Assembly: GCF_014203605.1 (NCBI RefSeq)
Contig: NZ_JACHJJ010000015.1
Span: 142,146 to 206,145, forward strand
DNA: 64,000 nt
Source of the DNA: Thiemannella venezuelensis
Lineage (GTDB): Bacteria; Actinomycetota; Actinomycetes; Streptosporangiales; Streptosporangiaceae
Reading direction: 5' to 3'
Below the pieces are notes generated by a model that searched no databases, had not been told where the DNA came from, and saw only the letters and a list, made by a program, of their open reading frames with translations. The translations under genes were made by a program, and so were the position numbers. Below, in pieces: positions 53,120-62,405 of the stretch (the stretch's first letter is position 1; each line of letters opens with the position of its first letter).

Positions 53120-55183
53120 ATGACCGCTGCCGTGGACCGCCGGTCCCTGGTCCTGGTCCGCGGCAGGACGGACGACGGACGCGAGAGCCCCAGGATCTGC
53201 CGGTCATGCGCCGACGGCTTCCTGCCGCACCGGGAGGCGGCCTCGACGGCGCCGGGGGACGGCATCGGGCCGCTGCTCCTCGACGGGGTGCGTGCCCGGT
53301 GCGCCGACGGCGACCTGAGGTCCAGCCGGGAGCACTTCGAGGCGGCCTACCGCGCGGCCGAGAACGGGGACGACGGCCCGGCGGCGGCCTCCGCGGTGCT
53401 GGGACTGTCCGGTCTGTGGGTGCACGAACACCGCGGCATGACGGCCGGCGCCTCGATCGAGGCACGGCTGCGGCACGCGCTGACGATGGTGGACCCGCGG
53501 TCGCCGCTGGCCCTCCGGCTCAGGGTACGGCTGGCGGCCGAGGCCGACTACCGGTCGGGCGGGCACGCGGCCGTCGTCGCCATGCTGGAGGAGGCCAGGC
53601 GGGCGGGTGACCCGACGGCACGGGCCGAGGCGGCCAGCCTGGCCCACCAGTGCCTGCTGGGTCCCGGCCAGAGCGAGACGCGGCACGAGCTCGCCCGGGA
53701 GCTGATCGCCGCGAGCTTCCGGACCTCGTGCCGCGGCGATCTGCTGATGGGGCTGTTGTGGCGCACCCTCGACCACGTCCTCGACGCGGACCCGCACGCG
53801 GAGCGCCACCTGGCGGAGCTGCGCGGCCTGCTGGCCCGGCAGGACCATCTGGCGGTCGGGTTCGTGGTACGGGCGATCGAGGTGATGCTCGGCATCCGCG
53901 CGGGCCGGTTGGCGCAGGCCGAGGCCGAGGCGGCCGCCTGCGCCGAGCAGGGCGTCCGGGCCGGCGACCCGGACGCCGCCAACTGGTACGGCGCGCAGCT
54001 GGTGGCCATCCGCTGGTACCAGGGCCGCATCGCCGAGCTGGCCCCCATGCTGGCCGAGGCGGTGAACTCGCCGGAGCTCAGCGCCGTGGACAACGCCTAT
54101 CTGGCCGCGCTGGCGGTGGCCGCGGCCACCGCCGGAGACCGCCGGCAGGCGGCCGGCGCGCTGGCGCGGCTGCGGGGGCGCGACCTGGCGCTGCTGCCCC
54201 GGTCCAGCACCTGGCTGGCGGCCATGTTCGGGATCGTGGAGACCGCGCACCTGCTGGGGGACGCCGAGACCTCGGCCGCGGCCTACGAGCTGCTCGGCCC
54301 GTTCGCCCGGCTTCCGATGGTGGTCAGCCTCGGCGTCGCGTGTTTCGGCTCCGCCCGGCACTCCCTGGGTGTGGCCGCGCTGACCATGGGCGACGCCCAG
54401 CGGGCGGTCGGGCATCTGCAGGCGGCCGTACGCGACAACCTGGCCATGGGGCACTGGCCGGCGGCGGCCCTGTCGCGCATGCGGTGGGCTCAGGCGCTGG
54501 TGCTCAGGGCGGGGGACGGAGACGCCGCCGAGGCGGGCCGGCAACTGGAGGCGGCCATGCGCGAGGCCGCCGAGCTGGGCATGGTCCTGCCCGCCGGGAG
54601 AGAGGTGCACGTCGCGGTCACGGCCGCCGGGTCCGGCGGCCGCCGGCCGCTCGTCGGCTGCCGGCGCGAAGGCCGCCGGTGGACGGTCGGGCTGGGCCGC
54701 CGGAGCGTCCAGGTCGAACACAGCCTCGGAATGGCCTACCTGGCGACCCTGCTGGCCAATCCGCGGTACGAGATTCCGGCCGTCGAGCTGGCCGCGGGCC
54801 CGGTGCCGCACAACGAGGCGGTCGTGGCCGCCGGCGCCGGAACCGCCCAGCGGGCGCTGGACGAGGAGGCCGTGCGGGCCTACCGCAGGCGGTTGTCGCT
54901 GCTGCAGGAGGAGCTCGACGAGCACGAGGCGGCCAACGACATCGCCCGGGCCGAGCAGGTGCGGGCCGAGCGCGACTGGCTGATCGACGAACTGGCGTCC
55001 GCGACGGGTCTGGCCGGGCGTGCCCGGAACTTCACCGACAACGAGGAGCGCGCCCGCGTCTCGGTCGGCAAGGCCATCCGGCGCGCCGTCGCCCGCATCG
55101 CGGCCGCCGACCCGATCATCGGCGAGGAACTGCGCACCACCATACGGACAGGGCGGCTCTGCTGTTATCAGCCGAATCGGTGA
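53120..55183 (+). CDS. Large TPR-like protein with conserved BTAD-associated C-terminus
   Basis: A 687-residue soluble protein. Residues about 60-500 are Ala-rich alpha-helical repeats of TPR type. The C-terminal region (RRWTVGLGRRSVQVEHSLGM, then ARNFTDNEERARVSVGKAIR) is one I recall at the end of actinomycete proteins that carry kinase, AAA or LuxR-type domains. Here no such enzymatic or DNA-binding domain precedes it, so it may be a scaffold or sensor. GAGGAG precedes ATG 53120. It is divergent from an AraC gene and converges with a small protein gene. Confidence 0.7.
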   Translation: MTAAVDRRSLVLVRGRTDDGRESPRICRSCADGFLPHREAASTAPGDGIGPLLLDGVRARCADGDLRSSREHFEAAYRAAENGDDGPAAASAVLGLSGLWVHEHRGMTAGASIEARLRHALTMVDPRSPLALRLRVRLAAEADYRSGGHAAVVAMLEEARRAGDPTARAEAASLAHQCLLGPGQSETRHELARELIAASFRTSCRGDLLMGLLWRTLDHVLDADPHAERHLAELRGLLARQDHLAVGFVVRAIEVMLGIRAGRLAQAEAEAAACAEQGVRAGDPDAANWYGAQLVAIRWYQGRIAELAPMLAEAVNSPELSAVDNAYLAALAVAAATAGDRRQAAGALARLRGRDLALLPRSSTWLAAMFGIVETAHLLGDAETSAAAYELLGPFARLPMVVSLGVACFGSARHSLGVAALTMGDAQRAVGHLQAAVRDNLAMGHWPAAALSRMRWAQALVLRAGDGDAAEAGRQLEAAMREAAELGMVLPAGREVHVAVTAAGSGGRRPLVGCRREGRRWTVGLGRRSVQVEHSLGMAYLATLLANPRYEIPAVELAAGPVPHNEAVVAAGAGTAQRALDEEAVRAYRRRLSLLQEELDEHEAANDIARAEQVRAERDWLIDELASATGLAGRARNFTDNEERARVSVGKAIRRAVARIAAADPIIGEELRTTIRTGRLCCYQPNR

Positions 55184-55198
55184 CCCCGTGCGTCCATG

Positions 55199-55591
55199 TC
55201 AGCCGCCGACCAGGGGCACGAGCCTGACGAACGACACCACCGGGTCGGCGATCAGGTCGATCTCGGTGTCCAGGTCCTCGATCTGGCGGTCGCCGACGAG
55301 CAGCAGGAAGCCGTTGCGGGCGAAGGCGGCCTCGGCCGCGTCGGCCTGCCGCTCCCAGTCGAGCCTCCGGGCGGCGCGCATCCGGTAGCCGTTCAGCTCG
55401 GCCTCGGCGTCGGTGGGCTTGACCAGGCCGTGGAAGTGGTGGGAGGGCGCGGCGTTGTGGCGGGCCACCTCCTCGCGCACGCGCAGCCGTACCAGCTCCC
55501 GGGCCGAGATCCGCTCGGGCAGACCGGGCAGGGAGAACTCCGCCAGGGCCCGGCCCGTCGCCGTCTCATCGCGGAACGTTACCGAAGTCAC
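55199..55591 (-). CDS. Small beta-rich protein ending in Gly-Gly
   Basis: A 130-residue protein. It has segments LPERISARELVRLRVREEV, HFHGLVKPTDAEAELNGYR and RNGFLLLVGDRQIEDLDTE. The C-terminus is a beta-strand followed by free Gly-Gly (VVSFVRLVPLVGG). From memory, similar proteins occur beside DUF4132/MolR-type genes; none is in this window. The GG end resembles ubiquitin-like proteins, but the fold is not shown. GTG 55591 is the start, without a strong ribosome site. It converges with the TPR protein gene 15 bp away. Confidence 0.7.
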   Translation of the reverse strand: MTSVTFRDETATGRALAEFSLPGLPERISARELVRLRVREEVARHNAAPSHHFHGLVKPTDAEAELNGYRMRAARRLDWERQADAAEAAFARNGFLLLVGDRQIEDLDTEIDLIADPVVSFVRLVPLVGG

Positions 55592-55745
55592 CGAATCACC
55601 TTATTTGCTCATACAGAGTGTGATGGCGACATCTATAACAGTGCCGGGCGACAGAACCGCGACCCGCGGCGGACCGCCGGCCGGTGCTCGGCGCGTGGGG
55701 CTGCGCGGTGTTCCGCAACGATCCCGCGCTGGTCGCCGACGCCTT

Positions 55746-55795
55746 CCTCAGCCCTTCATGAGTCCCGAGCCCTCAGCCCTTCATGAGTCCCGAGC
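55746..55795. repeat. 25-bp tandem duplication at a stop codon
   Basis: Two identical 25-bp units (55746-55770 and 55771-55795) lie head to tail. The second holds the last codons and TGA of the membrane protein gene, and the first lies just after that stop. It is a recent slip or duplication; the protein is not changed because the stop comes first. Confidence 0.9.
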
Positions 55796-56402
55796 GGCGG
55801 GCCAGCTCGTCCTCGCCGGGAGTGCCCCGCCTCGTGCCCGGCTTACCGCGGGTGACGTAGCGGAACGGCATGCCTCCGGGAACCGCCAGGACGCCGCCGA
55901 AGCGGGTGTCGCCGGCGAACCACACCTCGTCGCCCGCCACCGGGCCCCCGGGCCGGGGCCCGTCCCAGCCGTCCCCCGGAGGCGGGAACGAGCAGTGGCT
56001 CTGGCCGTCCGGCTGCAGCAGCACCACCCTGCCCTCGGTGCTCCACCGGCGCCCCCGGGAGCGCTCGCCGCTGCCGGAGACGACCTTCACCGACTGGCCG
56101 CGGCACGGCCACACCTGCCAGCCGTAGGTCTCCAGGATCCGCCGCTCCCTGCGCCGCGCGCGGCGCCACAACACCGCCAGGCCCGCCGTCACCGAGAACG
56201 CGACCGCGAGCATCGCGCCGATCGCCGCCGCCGGACCTCCCTGGGAGAGGAGGACGACCGCGAGCCCGCCCTGGGGGAGCAGCCCGGCCGCGCTCCACAC
56301 GGCGCCCGCGCGCTCGCGGCGGCGCAGGACGGCGTCCACCCCGGGCGTGGCGACGGCCTGGCCCGGCAGCACGGTGTAGCCGTACTGTTCTGCGATCAAC
56401 AC
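55773..56402 (-). CDS. Hypothetical membrane protein
   Basis: A 209-residue protein with two adjacent membrane segments (about residues 33-52 and 58-80), a basic loop (RRARRRERRILETYGWQVWP) and a C-terminal soluble part resembling small nucleotide-free beta domains. No family is recognised. GGGAGG precedes GTG 56402. Its final codons lie inside a perfect 25-bp tandem duplication. Confidence 0.7.
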   Translation of the reverse strand: MLIAEQYGYTVLPGQAVATPGVDAVLRRRERAGAVWSAAGLLPQGGLAVVLLSQGGPAAAIGAMLAVAFSVTAGLAVLWRRARRRERRILETYGWQVWPCRGQSVKVVSGSGERSRGRRWSTEGRVVLLQPDGQSHCSFPPPGDGWDGPRPGGPVAGDEVWFAGDTRFGGVLAVPGGMPFRYVTRGKPGTRRGTPGEDELARRSGLMKG

Positions 56403-56566
56403 GAACCTCCCGGGGTGAGGGGCGGGTCACCGGGCGGCGGGCGCGGGGCCGGAACGCGCGGGCGCGTGCTCCGCGGGGAGGCCGCGGCGCCGCCGGTGTC
56501 CACGTAATGGTCGCGCACGAAGTAGCCGCGCGGGAAAATGTCGGGACGCTCTGGTAGGTGTGGGCC

Positions 56567-56911
56567 ATGGCTGTGAGCGTGGACGAGTTCCTGGAGATGC
56601 TGGACAGGCTGCCCGAGGTCCGGCAGGGCGAGGGCGGCGACTGGATCTCGCTGAAGGTGCGGGGCAAGGGGTTCGGCTACCTGTGGGAGCGGACCGAGAC
56701 CGTCGGCCTCAAGTCGACGATCGCCGAGCAGCTCGCCCTGGTGGCGGAGCGGCCGGAGGTCTTCGAGATCCAGTTCACCGCGGGCCAGTTCGGCTGGGTC
56801 GTGGTGCACCTGGCGAAGATCGAGGCGGACGAGCTGTTCGAGCTGGTGACCGAGGCGTGGTGCCTGACGGCGCCCAAGCAGCTCGTCGACGCGCACGAGG
56901 CGGGACGGTAG
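56567..56911 (+). CDS. MmcQ/YjbR-family protein
   Basis: A 114-residue protein with the MmcQ/YjbR fold: SVDEFLEMLDRLPEVRQGEG, then WISLKVRGKGFGYLW and a C-terminal GWVVVHLAKIEADELFELV. YjbR-like proteins form a double-wing DNA-binding fold of unknown function. ATG 56567 has AGGTG seven bases upstream; GTG 56558 is possible. It converges with the GH43 gene. Confidence 0.82.
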   Translation: MAVSVDEFLEMLDRLPEVRQGEGGDWISLKVRGKGFGYLWERTETVGLKSTIAEQLALVAERPEVFEIQFTAGQFGWVVVHLAKIEADELFELVTEAWCLTAPKQLVDAHEAGR

Positions 56912-56955
56912 CCGGGTCCTCCCGGCCCCGCCCCGCCTCGGAGGCGGACGGTCCG

Positions 56956-58740
56956 TCAGCGCCGGTGGAGACGGAAGTAGTCGAACTCGGCCGTGGCGCC
57001 GGCGCCGCCCAGGGAGATGAGCCCGACGCGCAGGTCGGCCTCGGCGGGCAGCGTCCACACGCCGCCGAAGATCCACGTGCGGCCGTCCCGGCTGGTGGCC
57101 GCGCGGAGCTCGTGCTCCCCGTTGCGCCGGTCGACGCGGTGGACCAGCCGGAGGCGGGTCTCCTCGGCGGGCGGCCCGACGATCGTGCCGCCGTAGGCGA
57201 TCCGGCCGGCGTAGGGCATCTCCTTGCCGAACTCGGTCTGGCGGGTGTTCCAGATCGCGACGTGGACGAGCTTGGTGTAGAGGTCGTCCCCGGCGTACGC
57301 GATCAGGCCGGCCTGCTGGTAGTTGCGGACGGTGTCGGTGCCCAGGTCGATGCGGAGCCTGGTCTCGGCGGTCCAGTCGCCCTCGGGCGCCTCGCGCAGG
57401 AGCACCGAGGCGGTGTTGGTGTCCCTGTTGAGCTCGGCGTCCTGCGTCGGCCAGCGCAGTGCCCCGCCGGTGAGCTCTCCCTGCGGCGCGCGCACCCAGC
57501 TCCAGCCGGGGCGGAGCGCCGGGCCGTCGAACTCGTCGCTGCGAGCGCGGTCGACCGGGCCGGGCCGGGGGGTGGGCGCGACCTTCACGGGCCCGGCGCG
57601 GCCGGGCGCCCGCTGGGGGTCCTCCGAGGCCCACGCGCCGCCCCGGACGGTCGGCCAGCCGCCGATCCAGTCGAGCCGGTCGATCAGCATGGGCCGCTCG
57701 TTGATCCCGAACGGCTCGTCGAGGTACGGGTCGGCGCGGTCGATGGCGTGGTAGACCAGCCAGTCCTGCCCGGCGGGGTCGGTCACGACGGCGTTGTGCC
57801 CGGTGCCCACCCAGCGGTTGCCGTTCGGCGCGATGACGATCGTGCCGCCGGCCCGTGAGGCGACCAGCGGGACGCCCTCCCGGTCGGCGTAGGGCCCGGT
57901 GATGGAGCGGGAGCGCCCGGCGTAGACGCTGTACCCGGTGGTCGGGCCCGCGCAGCAGTCGGCGGAGGAGGCGAACAGGTACCAGTAGCCGCCGCGGCGC
58001 AGCAGGTAGCCGCCCTCGAACTTGTTGTCGATGGCGATCATCGTGGGCTCGCCCACGGCCTTCCTGCCGGTGGGGTCGAGGCGGGTGATGAAGATCCCGC
58101 CGTAGTAGGAGCCGTAGACGAGGTACTCGGTCCCGTCGGCGTCGACGGCGTGGCTCGGGTCGAAGGTCCACTTGAAGTCGCCGGGCCCGCCGCCGCCCCG
58201 GCGCGGGTCCACGACCGGGGCGCCCGAGTCGGTCCACGGGCCGGCCGGCGTGGGCGCGGTGGCCATCCCGATCGCGTTGTCGTTCTGCTCCGGCGTGACG
58301 GTGGTCTGGGTGACCACGTAGTACAGGCGGTACTCGCCGTCCACCCGCCGGATGTCCGGCGCCCACAGGGCGGCGCCCGCCGCGGTGTCGGCCCAGCCGG
58401 GGAGGGTCTCGGCGGTGAAGGCGTCGCCGACGTAGCTCCAGTCGGTCAGGTTCCGCGACCGGGAGATCGGCAGGTGGTGCCGGATCCCCTCGCCCTCCCG
58501 CAGGGGGTCGCTGGTCCCGAAGGCGTACCACCAGCCGTCCTCGCCGCGGATGACCGCGGGGTCGGCGAAGGTGTCGGCGAAGGCGCGGCTGACCGGGTTG
58601 GTGTAGGTGCCCGGCTTCCCGCCGGGGGCCGCGGCCGGGGCGTCCGGCGGCCCCGGGGCCGCGGTGGCCGGGGCGGCCGCCAGGAGGCAGGCCGCTCCCG
58701 CCAGTGCCATGATCGCGCGTTGGACGACTCTCGTGCCCAT
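56956..58740 (-). CDS. Secreted GH43-family glycosidase (arabinanase/xylosidase type)
   Basis: A 594-residue exported glycoside hydrolase. The signal peptide (cleavage after ATA) is followed by the five-bladed propeller: the catalytic base Asp is in FADPAVIRGEDGWWYAFGT, the pKa-modulating Asp in FDPSHAVDADGTEYLVYGS and the acid Glu in DNKFEGGYLLRRGGYWYLF. A C-terminal beta-sandwich (SDEFDGPALRPGWSWVRAP) follows, as in GH43 enzymes with an accessory C2 domain. It should cut arabinan or xylan side chains outside the cell. GGAAGAGG supports ATG 58740. A double palindrome 62 bp upstream implies carbohydrate-responsive repression. Confidence 0.9.
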   Translation of the reverse strand: MGTRVVQRAIMALAGAACLLAAAPATAAPGPPDAPAAAPGGKPGTYTNPVSRAFADTFADPAVIRGEDGWWYAFGTSDPLREGEGIRHHLPISRSRNLTDWSYVGDAFTAETLPGWADTAAGAALWAPDIRRVDGEYRLYYVVTQTTVTPEQNDNAIGMATAPTPAGPWTDSGAPVVDPRRGGGGPGDFKWTFDPSHAVDADGTEYLVYGSYYGGIFITRLDPTGRKAVGEPTMIAIDNKFEGGYLLRRGGYWYLFASSADCCAGPTTGYSVYAGRSRSITGPYADREGVPLVASRAGGTIVIAPNGNRWVGTGHNAVVTDPAGQDWLVYHAIDRADPYLDEPFGINERPMLIDRLDWIGGWPTVRGGAWASEDPQRAPGRAGPVKVAPTPRPGPVDRARSDEFDGPALRPGWSWVRAPQGELTGGALRWPTQDAELNRDTNTASVLLREAPEGDWTAETRLRIDLGTDTVRNYQQAGLIAYAGDDLYTKLVHVAIWNTRQTEFGKEMPYAGRIAYGGTIVGPPAEETRLRLVHRVDRRNGEHELRAATSRDGRTWIFGGVWTLPAEADLRVGLISLGGAGATAEFDYFRLHRR

Positions 58741-58801
58741 GAAGACCTCTTCCGCTCCCGCCCACCCTGGCCCCGACCGGGCGATCCTTTTCCCAGATCT
58801 T

Positions 58802-58829
58802 TGTACAACGTTGTATTCAACGTTGTACA
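58802..58829. promoter_or_regulatory. Double palindromic operator upstream of the GH43 gene
   Basis: TGTACAACGTTG (58802-58813) and its exact complement CAACGTTGTACA (58818-58829) are separated by TATT. Each half holds an AACGTT core with a central CG, the pattern preferred by LacI-family repressors. No regulator gene lies next to it in the window. Confidence 0.75.
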
Positions 58830-58944
58830 TAGCCGATTCCTCATCGGGTTCCGGCGGATCGGGTGGAGCCGCGGACGACGGGCACCGCCGTGCCGGGGCG
58901 GGGGAGGGGCGACGCGCAGCCCTCCCCCCGTCCGCGGGAAGGGG

Positions 58945-60090
58945 TTACGCCGCCTTGCTGCCGTCGCGGGGACCGGCGGTCTCGGGCCGCCACTCCTCGG
59001 ACCGCGTCTCGGCCAGGAGGAGGTCGACGACGTCGGTCAGCCGGCCGTCGCGGGCGAACGCCTCCCGCTGGCGGGCCGAGGAGCTTCCCCGCGCCAGCGC
59101 CTCCCGGGCCAGCGCTGCGACGAGCTCCCAGTCGCCGGCGTCCTCCAGCTCCGGCCGCAGGTCGTCCACCAGCCGCCGGATCACGTCGCCGGCCGGCCGG
59201 GGGGTGCCGTCCTCGGGGTCGACGAGATCGTCCTCCAGGCCGGAGCGCGCCGCCCGCCACGTCGCGGCGCGCACCAGCTCGGGCCGGATCTGCCGGGGGT
59301 CCTCCTCCCGGGCCGCCTCCAGCTCCCGGGCCACCAGCGCGCGGAACAGGCCGGTGATCAGCACGATGTCGCCCACGCGGGGGCACGAGTCGCATATCCG
59401 CAGCTCGATGGTGGGGACGTGGTCGGAGGGCCGGATGTCGAAGTAGATCATTCCCGGGTCGGTGATCACACCCGATCGCACGAGCTCGTCGATCGTCTCG
59501 GCGTACTCCGCCGCCGACCCGAACTCGGGCATGGGGCCGGCGGTGGGCCACCGCTGCCAGACGAGCGGGCGGTAGGCGGCGTATCCGGTGTCGCGCCCGA
59601 GCCAGTACGGCGAGCTGGCGCTCAGCGCGAGCAGCACGGGCGCCCAGGGGGACAGGCGGTGGGCGACGGCGACCGCGAGATCGCGGTCGTCGATCTCGGC
59701 GTGCACCTGGGTCCCGCAGATGAGCTGCTCGCGGGTGAGCACCTGGTACTCGTCGAGCATCTGCTCGTAGCGGGGGTCCCGGGAGATCTTCAGCGCCTCC
59801 TCGCTCGCCAGCGGCACGCTTCCGGCCGCCGCGATCCCCAGGCCGAGCCCGTCCGCGGCCCGGATCATCGTGCGGCGCAGGCCGACCAGTTCCTCCGCCA
59901 GGTCCTCCAGGCGGGTGAAGGGCCTGCTGTTGGCCTCCACCACCGAACGCTGCAGCTCGGGGACGAAGCGGTCCTCCGGCAACCGCCGCAGCAGCGCGCC
60001 GGAGCGCGGCACGAGGTGCCGGGTCTCGGCGTCGACGATGTGGAACTCCTCCTCGACGCCGACCGTGATCGGCTCTGTGTACCGCGTCAT
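58945..60090 (-). CDS. YbdK-type carboxylate-amine ligase (GCS2-like)
   Basis: A 381-residue protein of the glutamate-cysteine ligase 2 family. The N-terminus has the family signature ITVGVEEEFHIVD, and the middle shows CGTQVHAEIDDRDL and SPYWLGRDTGYAAYRP. Such enzymes make a gamma-glutamyl or related amide using ATP. In actinomycetes without glutathione the product is uncertain (ergothioneine or glutamyl-amine chemistry are possibilities). ATG 60090 is taken as start, with GAGGTG upstream; ATG 60096 and GTG 60099 also fit. It follows the APH-family gene on the same strand by about 100 bp. Confidence 0.85.
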   Translation of the reverse strand: MTRYTEPITVGVEEEFHIVDAETRHLVPRSGALLRRLPEDRFVPELQRSVVEANSRPFTRLEDLAEELVGLRRTMIRAADGLGLGIAAAGSVPLASEEALKISRDPRYEQMLDEYQVLTREQLICGTQVHAEIDDRDLAVAVAHRLSPWAPVLLALSASSPYWLGRDTGYAAYRPLVWQRWPTAGPMPEFGSAAEYAETIDELVRSGVITDPGMIYFDIRPSDHVPTIELRICDSCPRVGDIVLITGLFRALVARELEAAREEDPRQIRPELVRAATWRAARSGLEDDLVDPEDGTPRPAGDVIRRLVDDLRPELEDAGDWELVAALAREALARGSSSARQREAFARDGRLTDVVDLLLAETRSEEWRPETAGPRDGSKAA

Positions 60091-60191
60091 CCCCATCACC
60101 TCAGAAATACGCCGCTCAATGGATTTCCGCCATCTGCCCCGAAAACCGGCCTTGGCACGTCGGGGCCGCCGGGAGCCGGCGGCGGGACGCG

Positions 60192-61049
60192 TCAGGCGAA
60201 GGTCCGGCCGAGCTGGGCCAGGCCGGTCTCCGTGTAGAGGCGGGCGCCGGTGCGCACGCCGTACGCGATGTCCCCCAGGAGCGTGCAGCGGGCGTAGAAG
60301 ACGGCCCGCTCGCGGTCGGCCTCCTCCCAGGCCCCCTCGTAGCAGGCCAGGGTCAGGTCGAAGACCTCCGGGCCGAGATCCCGGTAGATCAGCGCCAGGT
60401 CGTGGGCGGGGTCGGCGACGGCCGCGTCGGTCCAGTCGATGATCCCGGTGACGGCGTCCGTGGCGGGATCCACCAGCACGTGCTCGTCACCCAGGTCGTT
60501 GTGGCAGAACACCAGCGTGCGGGGCTCCCCGGGCGGTGTGCGCCCGAGGAATTCCTCGACCGTACGGCGGGCCGCCGCGGGCACCAGAGCGGCGATCTCC
60601 CGGTAGTCCTGCCCGGCCTCGTGCAGCCACTCGGCCCCCGGCCGGACGTCCCGGCCGGCCAGCTCCTCCATCTCCGCCACCGGAGCCCGGTGCAGGCCGC
60701 TGACGAACGCGCCCAGAACGGGCGCGAGCCGGGCCGGCTCGGCCACCCGGTGCTCGATCAGGGGCACGCCGGGCAGCTTCGCGTAGGCGAGGACGCCCGC
60801 GCCGGCGTCGGCGAAGACCGGCTCCGGGACCGGCAGGGTGGACAGCCGGGCCACCGCGGCCAGCAACTCCGCCTCGCGCAGGACCGTCTCGCCCCGCAGG
60901 ACGGGGTCGGCCTCCTTGCTGCGCCGGACGAGCAGTTCCCCGTCGACCTCGTAGACGACGTTGTCCCACCCCTCGCCCAGCAGGACGACGGAGCGGATCT
61001 CGTGGCCGGGCAGGTGGCGGGCGAGCAGGGCGCCGATCTCGTCGAACAT
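60192..61049 (-). CDS. APH-family (aminoglycoside phosphotransferase-like) kinase
   Basis: A 285-residue kinase fold. The catalytic loop is FCHNDLGDEHVLV and the metal site is IIDWTDAAVADPAHD. Family members phosphorylate antibiotics, choline, homoserine or sugars, and sequence alone cannot tell which. It faces an AraC gene across a 210-bp gap. It has not acquired the full hallmark residues of named resistance enzymes that I can recognise, so resistance is not claimed. Confidence 0.85.
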   Translation of the reverse strand: MFDEIGALLARHLPGHEIRSVVLLGEGWDNVVYEVDGELLVRRSKEADPVLRGETVLREAELLAAVARLSTLPVPEPVFADAGAGVLAYAKLPGVPLIEHRVAEPARLAPVLGAFVSGLHRAPVAEMEELAGRDVRPGAEWLHEAGQDYREIAALVPAAARRTVEEFLGRTPPGEPRTLVFCHNDLGDEHVLVDPATDAVTGIIDWTDAAVADPAHDLALIYRDLGPEVFDLTLACYEGAWEEADRERAVFYARCTLLGDIAYGVRTGARLYTETGLAQLGRTFA

Positions 61050-61259
61050 GTCCGCACCCTAACCGGGCGGCGGGAGACCGCCCGCGGCTCGGCCGAGGAC
61101 GTCGGTCGCGCCGCCGGAACCGCGGTGCGGATGGCCGCCTGCGGCCAGTATGCATTTGTGCATGGTCGTGCGCGCCAGGGGCGGCGACCATGAGGGGATC
61201 GGCCGCGCGATCCCGCGCCGCCGCGCACACGTGACGGGCGTCCGAGGGCGGGAACGTCG

Positions 61260-62249
61260 ATGGGTGAGACGGCAGAGCGGGTCCCGCTCGGCAACAGGCC
61301 GCTGTTCGCCACCGGGGACCTGGAGGAGGCCCGGGAGCAGGTGGCGCGGGTGTTCTGCCCGCATCTGCTGCGGCCGGCCGGGGACCTCGTGCGGCCGGCC
61401 GTGCGGTTCAACTCCGCGCAGCTCGGCGCCGTACGGCTGAGCTACCTGGACTACGGGTCCGGGGTCCGCATCGAGCCCGGCGAGCTGGAGTCGTTCTTCC
61501 TCGTGCAGATCCCGCTGGCCGGGCGGAGCCTGATCCGGTGCGGCGGCCAGGAGATCGTCTCGACGCCCCGGCTGGCCTCCCTGCCGTCGCCGACGGAGTA
61601 CCTCGACATGCGCTGGGAGGCGGGCTGCCCCCAGCTGATCGTCAAGTTCGACCGGCGGGCGGTCGAGGGCGCCCTGGAGCAGATGCTCGGCGAGCGGCTC
61701 GACCGGCCGGTCGTCTTCGACCTGGGGATGGACATGACCGCCGGCTGGGCGCGGGCCTGGCGGGCGATGGCCGACCTGGTGGTCAGGGAGGCCGAGCACG
61801 ACGACGGGCTCGCCGCGCAGCCGCTGGCCGTCGCCCACCTGGAGAACGCCATGCTCAGCTCGCTGCTGACCATGCAGCCCTCCAACTACTCGGGGAGGCT
61901 GGCCGCGCCCCGGCCGCCCGCGGTGCCCAAGGTGGTGCGCCGGGCGATGGAGTTCATCGAGGCCCGCGCCCACGAGCCGCTGACGACCGACGACGTCGCG
62001 CGCGCCGTGGCGGTCAGCGGCCGCTCCCTGCAGGAGGGGTTCCGCCGCCACCTCGACCTGACCCCGATGGCCTATCTCCGGGACGTGCGGCTGGCACGGG
62101 TCCACGAGGAACTGGCGGCCGGCGACCCCGCCCGGTGCACCGTGACCGGAGTGGCCGCGCGCTGGGGCTTCCTGCACCAGGGGCGGTTCGCGGCGCTCTA
62201 CCGCGCGAGGTACGGGCAGCCGCCGTCGCTGACGCTGCGCGGGCGCTGA
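61260..62249 (+). CDS. AraC-family regulator, likely of the styrene monooxygenase pair
   Basis: A 329-residue AraC protein. It has a long effector domain (FNSAQLGAVRLSYLDYGSG, FFLVQIPLAGRSLIRCGGQ) of the AraC_binding_2 type and a C-terminal double helix-turn-helix (VARAVAVSGRSLQEGFRRHL, GVAARWGFLHQGRFAALY). It is transcribed toward and 156 bp upstream of a styrene-monooxygenase-like pair and probably activates it in response to an aromatic effector. ATG 61260 is the start. Confidence 0.88.
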   Translation: MGETAERVPLGNRPLFATGDLEEAREQVARVFCPHLLRPAGDLVRPAVRFNSAQLGAVRLSYLDYGSGVRIEPGELESFFLVQIPLAGRSLIRCGGQEIVSTPRLASLPSPTEYLDMRWEAGCPQLIVKFDRRAVEGALEQMLGERLDRPVVFDLGMDMTAGWARAWRAMADLVVREAEHDDGLAAQPLAVAHLENAMLSSLLTMQPSNYSGRLAAPRPPAVPKVVRRAMEFIEARAHEPLTTDDVARAVAVSGRSLQEGFRRHLDLTPMAYLRDVRLARVHEELAAGDPARCTVTGVAARWGFLHQGRFAALYRARYGQPPSLTLRGR

Positions 62250-62405
62250 CATCGGGCGCTGACATCGGGCGGGGAGGCGGAGACGATCCCGCGCCAGGCG
62301 GACGGAACCCGCGCTGAGCGGATGGCCGCCGCGGCGGCGCCCGCCGTACCGTTCTCTCCAGGCGCCGATCGACCATCCCCACCATCTGGAGAGCAGGACA
62401 CCACC

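Noticed and set aside
60192..61049. Aminoglycoside resistance gene
   Set aside because: The APH fold is shared with many metabolic kinases, and no feature here points to a known resistance enzyme.
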